DNA of 43,577 nt, from positions 1 through 43,577 of the forward strand of contig CAMWLE010000020.1 of assembly GCA_947175015.1 (NCBI GenBank). The letters run 5' to 3'. The DNA is from an uncultured bacterium. GTDB lineage: Bacteria > Bacillota > Clostridia > Lachnospirales > Lachnospiraceae. The notes below the pieces were generated by a model that was given only the letters and a program-made list of their open reading frames with translations, was not told the DNA's origin and did not search any database. Positions within the stretch are counted from its first letter, which is position 1, and the number at the start of each line of letters is the position of its first letter. This document shows, one piece after another, positions 40,651 to 43,577 of this stretch. A program made the position numbers and the translations under genes.

Positions 40651-42537
40651 TTATTCGGTTCCTTTCAGAGCCGGGTTAAACGCATCTCTCAATCCGTTTC
40701 CGAACAGATTAAACGAAATCATCATCAACGCCATAACAACGGCGGGGAATATTACCAGATTCGGATATACGCCAAGGTATGACTGGTTAGAGGACATCAT
40801 AACACCAAAAGACTGTAACCCCTGAAGTCCCAGATTCAAATATGAAAGCGTTGCCTCTGAGACAATTGCACTTGTAATCATCAGCACACTGGACGTAATA
40901 ATTGTTCCCATGGAATTGGGCAGGATATGCTTGAAAATCAGTCTAAGATCCGATGACCCCAGCGTTCTGGAGGCAAGCACATATTCCCGGCCTTTAAAAC
41001 GGTAGAACTGAGTACGGGTTCTGTGCGCCGTACTGATCCACCCTGTAAGGCAAAGCGCCAGCACAAAGGTAAAAAAGTTATTCCCCAAATGCAGAATACA
41101 CAGGGTCATGACCACGATCCAGGGGACACCGCCCAAGATCTCACAGAAACGCTCCATCCATATATCCACACTTCCGCCGAAATATCCGGAAACAGATCCC
41201 CATATTAGACCAAAGGTAAAACAGAAAGCCGCCGTACACACACCTAAGATCAGTGATGTCCGCAGTCCTGCAAATGCACGTTTGAACAAGTCAAAACCGG
41301 AAGCATCCGTTCCAAATAAGAATTTCGGCATTTTGTCATAGCCCAGTTTCCGATATCCCAAGCCTCTGGCAGTGATACTGGAGAGTTTCTTTGTAATGCC
41401 CATTACCGTCTGGCTTTCCACGACATCAATGGGGCAGTCATCCGTAAGCTTCACGAAAGATTCCGGACCCACCTGGTAATCATAGGTACAGTAGCCTGCC
41501 TCAATCCATTTATTTAAGTCCGTAGCAGAATAAGTCAGCAAATCCGCATCGTCATAAACAAGCGCATAGGTATCAATCGTGAAATCACAATAGTAAATCA
41601 GAGAATCGTGAATTCCCTTACGTCCGGTACAGGACCAATAAGAAAGCAGACTTGTATCGCTTATATTGACAAACTCCGTTGCATCCGTAAAAGAGATTTC
41701 TGCAATATCCTCCGCATTCGCCGCTGTCTCCTTTGCGCTTAAGACAACGCTCTCAATCAGAATATATTGAAAATTTGATGTGGCAGATTTCACCTCGAAC
41801 ACAATCTGTCCATGCAGAGAGGTAAGTCCGGCCTTTTCCAGCGCCTCGCTTATATTTACGGACAATGGACTGTAATCATGGGAAAAATCCCGAAGCATAA
41901 TCACATCATCCCCCGATTTCAGGTAAACCGCATACTCTCCCAGTTCCGAACTGCTGACACCCTCCTCGTCACTGAAAACAACATCCAGTTTATACTCCCC
42001 GTTCACATCAAAATTCACAGCCTTGGAGGTCATTATCGAACTTTTGTTCTCCACTGTAGCATCCGTGGCCAATACCAATACACCACCCTGCCCGTAGGGA
42101 TTGGCGGCATCCACCTTCGTGGGTTCCTGGTCAACAGTAATCTTCACCAATGCCGCCTTAATCGCTGCAATGGAATATTTGTCGGACAGAGCCGGGACTT
42201 CATTCTCCACATCATATACAATTCGGGTGGATTTCCTTGTTCCGTCCCAGAAACCGGTTCCGGCTTCAAAGAGCTTTGGTGCAAGGAACGCCTCCGGCGT
42301 ACTTACTGTTGTAATGTTACAGGGTGAAAGCATGGGCACAAATATGGCCAAAATAACCAATATGCCCAGGATAATACTGCCGGCCACCGAAGCCTTATTT
42401 TTTCGGAATCGCCTCATCGCATCTTTAAAAAAGGTGGTGGGCTTTGTGTCAAGTTTCTTATCCGTGACCCGTTTATCCTTCTGGATCAGAACGAAGTCAT
42501 CTTCTCTGAATACTATGTTTTTATTTGTATCAGCCAT
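40651..42537 (-). CDS. OppC/DppC-like permease with large extracytoplasmic insertion
   Basis: This 628-residue permease has a cytoplasmic N-terminus, a first helix near 52-70 (SIILGILVILAIFVPML) and then, in place of the usual short loop, about 330 residues (75-405) before the conserved FLFGTDASGFDLFKRAF. The rest is the normal binding-protein-dependent permease domain with five helices and the EAA loop GREYVLASRTLGSSDLRL. The insertion contains beta-rich segments such as GEYKLDVVFSDEEG and VFEVKSATSNFQYILIES, suggesting a beta-sandwich domain outside the membrane; typical OppC is about 300 residues. Its ATG shares one base with the stop of the OppB-like gene (TAATG). Confidence 0.92.
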   Translation of the reverse strand: MADTNKNIVFREDDFVLIQKDKRVTDKKLDTKPTTFFKDAMRRFRKNKASVAGSIILGILVILAIFVPMLSPCNITTVSTPEAFLAPKLFEAGTGFWDGTRKSTRIVYDVENEVPALSDKYSIAAIKAALVKITVDQEPTKVDAANPYGQGGVLVLATDATVENKSSIMTSKAVNFDVNGEYKLDVVFSDEEGVSSSELGEYAVYLKSGDDVIMLRDFSHDYSPLSVNISEALEKAGLTSLHGQIVFEVKSATSNFQYILIESVVLSAKETAANAEDIAEISFTDATEFVNISDTSLLSYWSCTGRKGIHDSLIYYCDFTIDTYALVYDDADLLTYSATDLNKWIEAGYCTYDYQVGPESFVKLTDDCPIDVVESQTVMGITKKLSSITARGLGYRKLGYDKMPKFLFGTDASGFDLFKRAFAGLRTSLILGVCTAAFCFTFGLIWGSVSGYFGGSVDIWMERFCEILGGVPWIVVMTLCILHLGNNFFTFVLALCLTGWISTAHRTRTQFYRFKGREYVLASRTLGSSDLRLIFKHILPNSMGTIITSSVLMITSAIVSEATLSYLNLGLQGLQSFGVMMSSNQSYLGVYPNLVIFPAVVMALMMISFNLFGNGLRDAFNPALKGTE

Positions 42538-43574
42538 TATTTCTTAGCCCCCATTCTAATTCTTGGATCAATAAAACCATAGGAAAGATCCAGTAAAATA
42601 CCTGCCAGAAGACTCAGCGTGGTAAAAATTGCCATATCCACAAACAAAATATCATAATCTTTATAATTTAATGCTAAAACAAATAATTTTCCAATTCCGG
42701 GAATGCCATATAGCTGCTCCAATATCATGGAACCGCCAAGAATCCCTATGAACTCCGCCAAAATAGACGGAAAAATGGGCACCATGGCATTTTTCATCGC
42801 ATGCCGCACAATCGCCTGGCTTCTCGTCAATCCCTTGGTACGGGCAAGAAGCAGATAATCACTCTCCATAACCTCACAGAGCTCTGCTCTCGTAAAACGG
42901 CAATAACCGCATATGGAACCAAAGGAAAGACAGAATACAGGTATAATATACCCCTGTATCTTCACTGCTGTGGTGGCCGAGTCCGTAGGCCATGATGATG
43001 GGAGCCACCCCAGATTATAGCAGAAAATTCGGAGTATAAAGGAAATCAAAACAAAGCTTGGAATCGATATAAAAATCATGACCAGCGTAGAAATCGTATG
43101 GTCTGTCATTGTATTCTTTTTCAATGCCGCCCATATGCCTAGCAAAATCCCTATGGGCACGGAAAAAATCACCGATAAAATATTCAGCCGGATGGAATAT
43201 CCGATCCGGGAGCCAATGATGACTGAGGCCGCTACATTCGGTTGGAATGTCTTACTATAACCCCAATCCCATTTCGTAATAATGTTTTTCAGCCAGTTTG
43301 TATACTGCGTCATAACCGGCACCTGATAATAGTAATTGGCGCGGCCATGATCCATAGGCGTTCTGTACAGATACTCACCATATTCCGGTCTCTCATATTC
43401 AAACCGATAAACATACCCCAGGTTATATTGCTTATCGAAATATGCAATCTGCTGAGCATCTCCTCCGATTGGCCGCTCAAATGGAAGGAGCTTCACTAAA
43501 ATAAAGGTCAATGAAAGTATGATGAAGGCCGTCATAAACGCCAGGCCTATTCTTTTTGCTACATATTTTGCCAT
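42537..43574 (-). CDS. OppB/DppB-like permease, start near the window edge
   Basis: This 345-residue permease has a first helix near 8-28, an outer loop to about 115 somewhat longer than usual (Tyr-rich, 55-90), then WLKNIITKWDWGYSKTF, and five more helices with the EAA loop MESDYLLLARTKGLTRSQAI and the C-terminal FIDPRIRMG. It pairs with the OppC-like protein as the channel. The ATG at 43574 is three bases from the window end, so its ribosome site and any upstream substrate-binding protein gene cannot be seen. Confidence 0.92.
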   Translation of the reverse strand: MAKYVAKRIGLAFMTAFIILSLTFILVKLLPFERPIGGDAQQIAYFDKQYNLGYVYRFEYERPEYGEYLYRTPMDHGRANYYYQVPVMTQYTNWLKNIITKWDWGYSKTFQPNVAASVIIGSRIGYSIRLNILSVIFSVPIGILLGIWAALKKNTMTDHTISTLVMIFISIPSFVLISFILRIFCYNLGWLPSSWPTDSATTAVKIQGYIIPVFCLSFGSICGYCRFTRAELCEVMESDYLLLARTKGLTRSQAIVRHAMKNAMVPIFPSILAEFIGILGGSMILEQLYGIPGIGKLFVLALNYKDYDILFVDMAIFTTLSLLAGILLDLSYGFIDPRIRMGAKK

Positions 43575-43577
43575 GGT

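Overview
The window reads as a chromosome segment of a motile, Gram-positive Clostridia, most likely a Lachnospiraceae-type gut firmicute. The reasons are strong AGGAGG-type ribosome binding sites, frequent TTG/GTG starts, a Spo0A-type DNA-binding domain, a YerB-like DUF3048 lipoprotein, the cdaA-cdaR-glmM order, an mbl-flhO-flhP-like block, comFC next to a yvyF homologue, and a LexA box of the GAAC-N4-GTTC type upstream of uvrB-uvrA. Nearly every gene is on the minus strand; the only plus-strand gene is the DUF3048 lipoprotein at 15744. No rRNA, tRNA, CRISPR array or insertion sequence was seen. The genus assignment is inference.

Layout, following minus-strand transcription from right to left. 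(1) 43574-37286: an Opp/Dpp-type ABC importer (two permeases, two ATPases) followed by a DUF3899 protein. Both ATPases carry long charged, probably coiled-coil insertions, and the second permease carries an extracytoplasmic insertion of about 300 residues. (2) 37136-35604: a multi-pass membrane protein resembling GT-C transferases. (3) 35147-30177: uvrB-uvrA behind a promoter and a LexA-type box. (4) 29936-26642: mbl, two flagellar rod genes and a FlgJ-like rod protein. (5) 26329-16998: recD2, comFC, a yvyF homologue, two uncharacterised membrane proteins, the cdaA-cdaR-glmM module (c-di-AMP synthesis and cell-wall precursor supply) and an HPr gene. (6) 15744-16916 on the plus strand: DUF3048 lipoprotein, separated from HPr by a shared terminator hairpin. 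(7) 15401-14472: a polyprenyl-phosphate glycosyltransferase with a possible leader peptide; then 14341-13964, a protein that is only a Spo0A DNA-binding domain. (8) 13756-195: an 11- to 12-gene exopolysaccharide operon with two large membrane proteins, an initiating sugar-phosphate transferase, a chain-length regulator with a dead kinase-like domain, an EpsG-type polymerase, five glycosyltransferases and a CapD/FlaA1-type nucleotide-sugar dehydratase. No flippase is visible in it.

Structure beyond genes: a nested palindromic repeat occurs in two tandem copies at 1-211, and its arm supplies the stop codon of the dehydratase gene. Likely diverged relatives lie at 30083 and 40588. A 38-bp tandem repeat occupies the junction between the OppF-like ATPase and the DUF3899 gene. 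Three abutting 11-bp direct repeats lie just upstream of the exopolysaccharide operon. The most unusual signal is the decorated Opp transporter; next are the receiver-less Spo0A domain and the dispersed palindromic repeat family. Starts were chosen by ribosome binding site and operon spacing and often differ from the longest possible reading frame.
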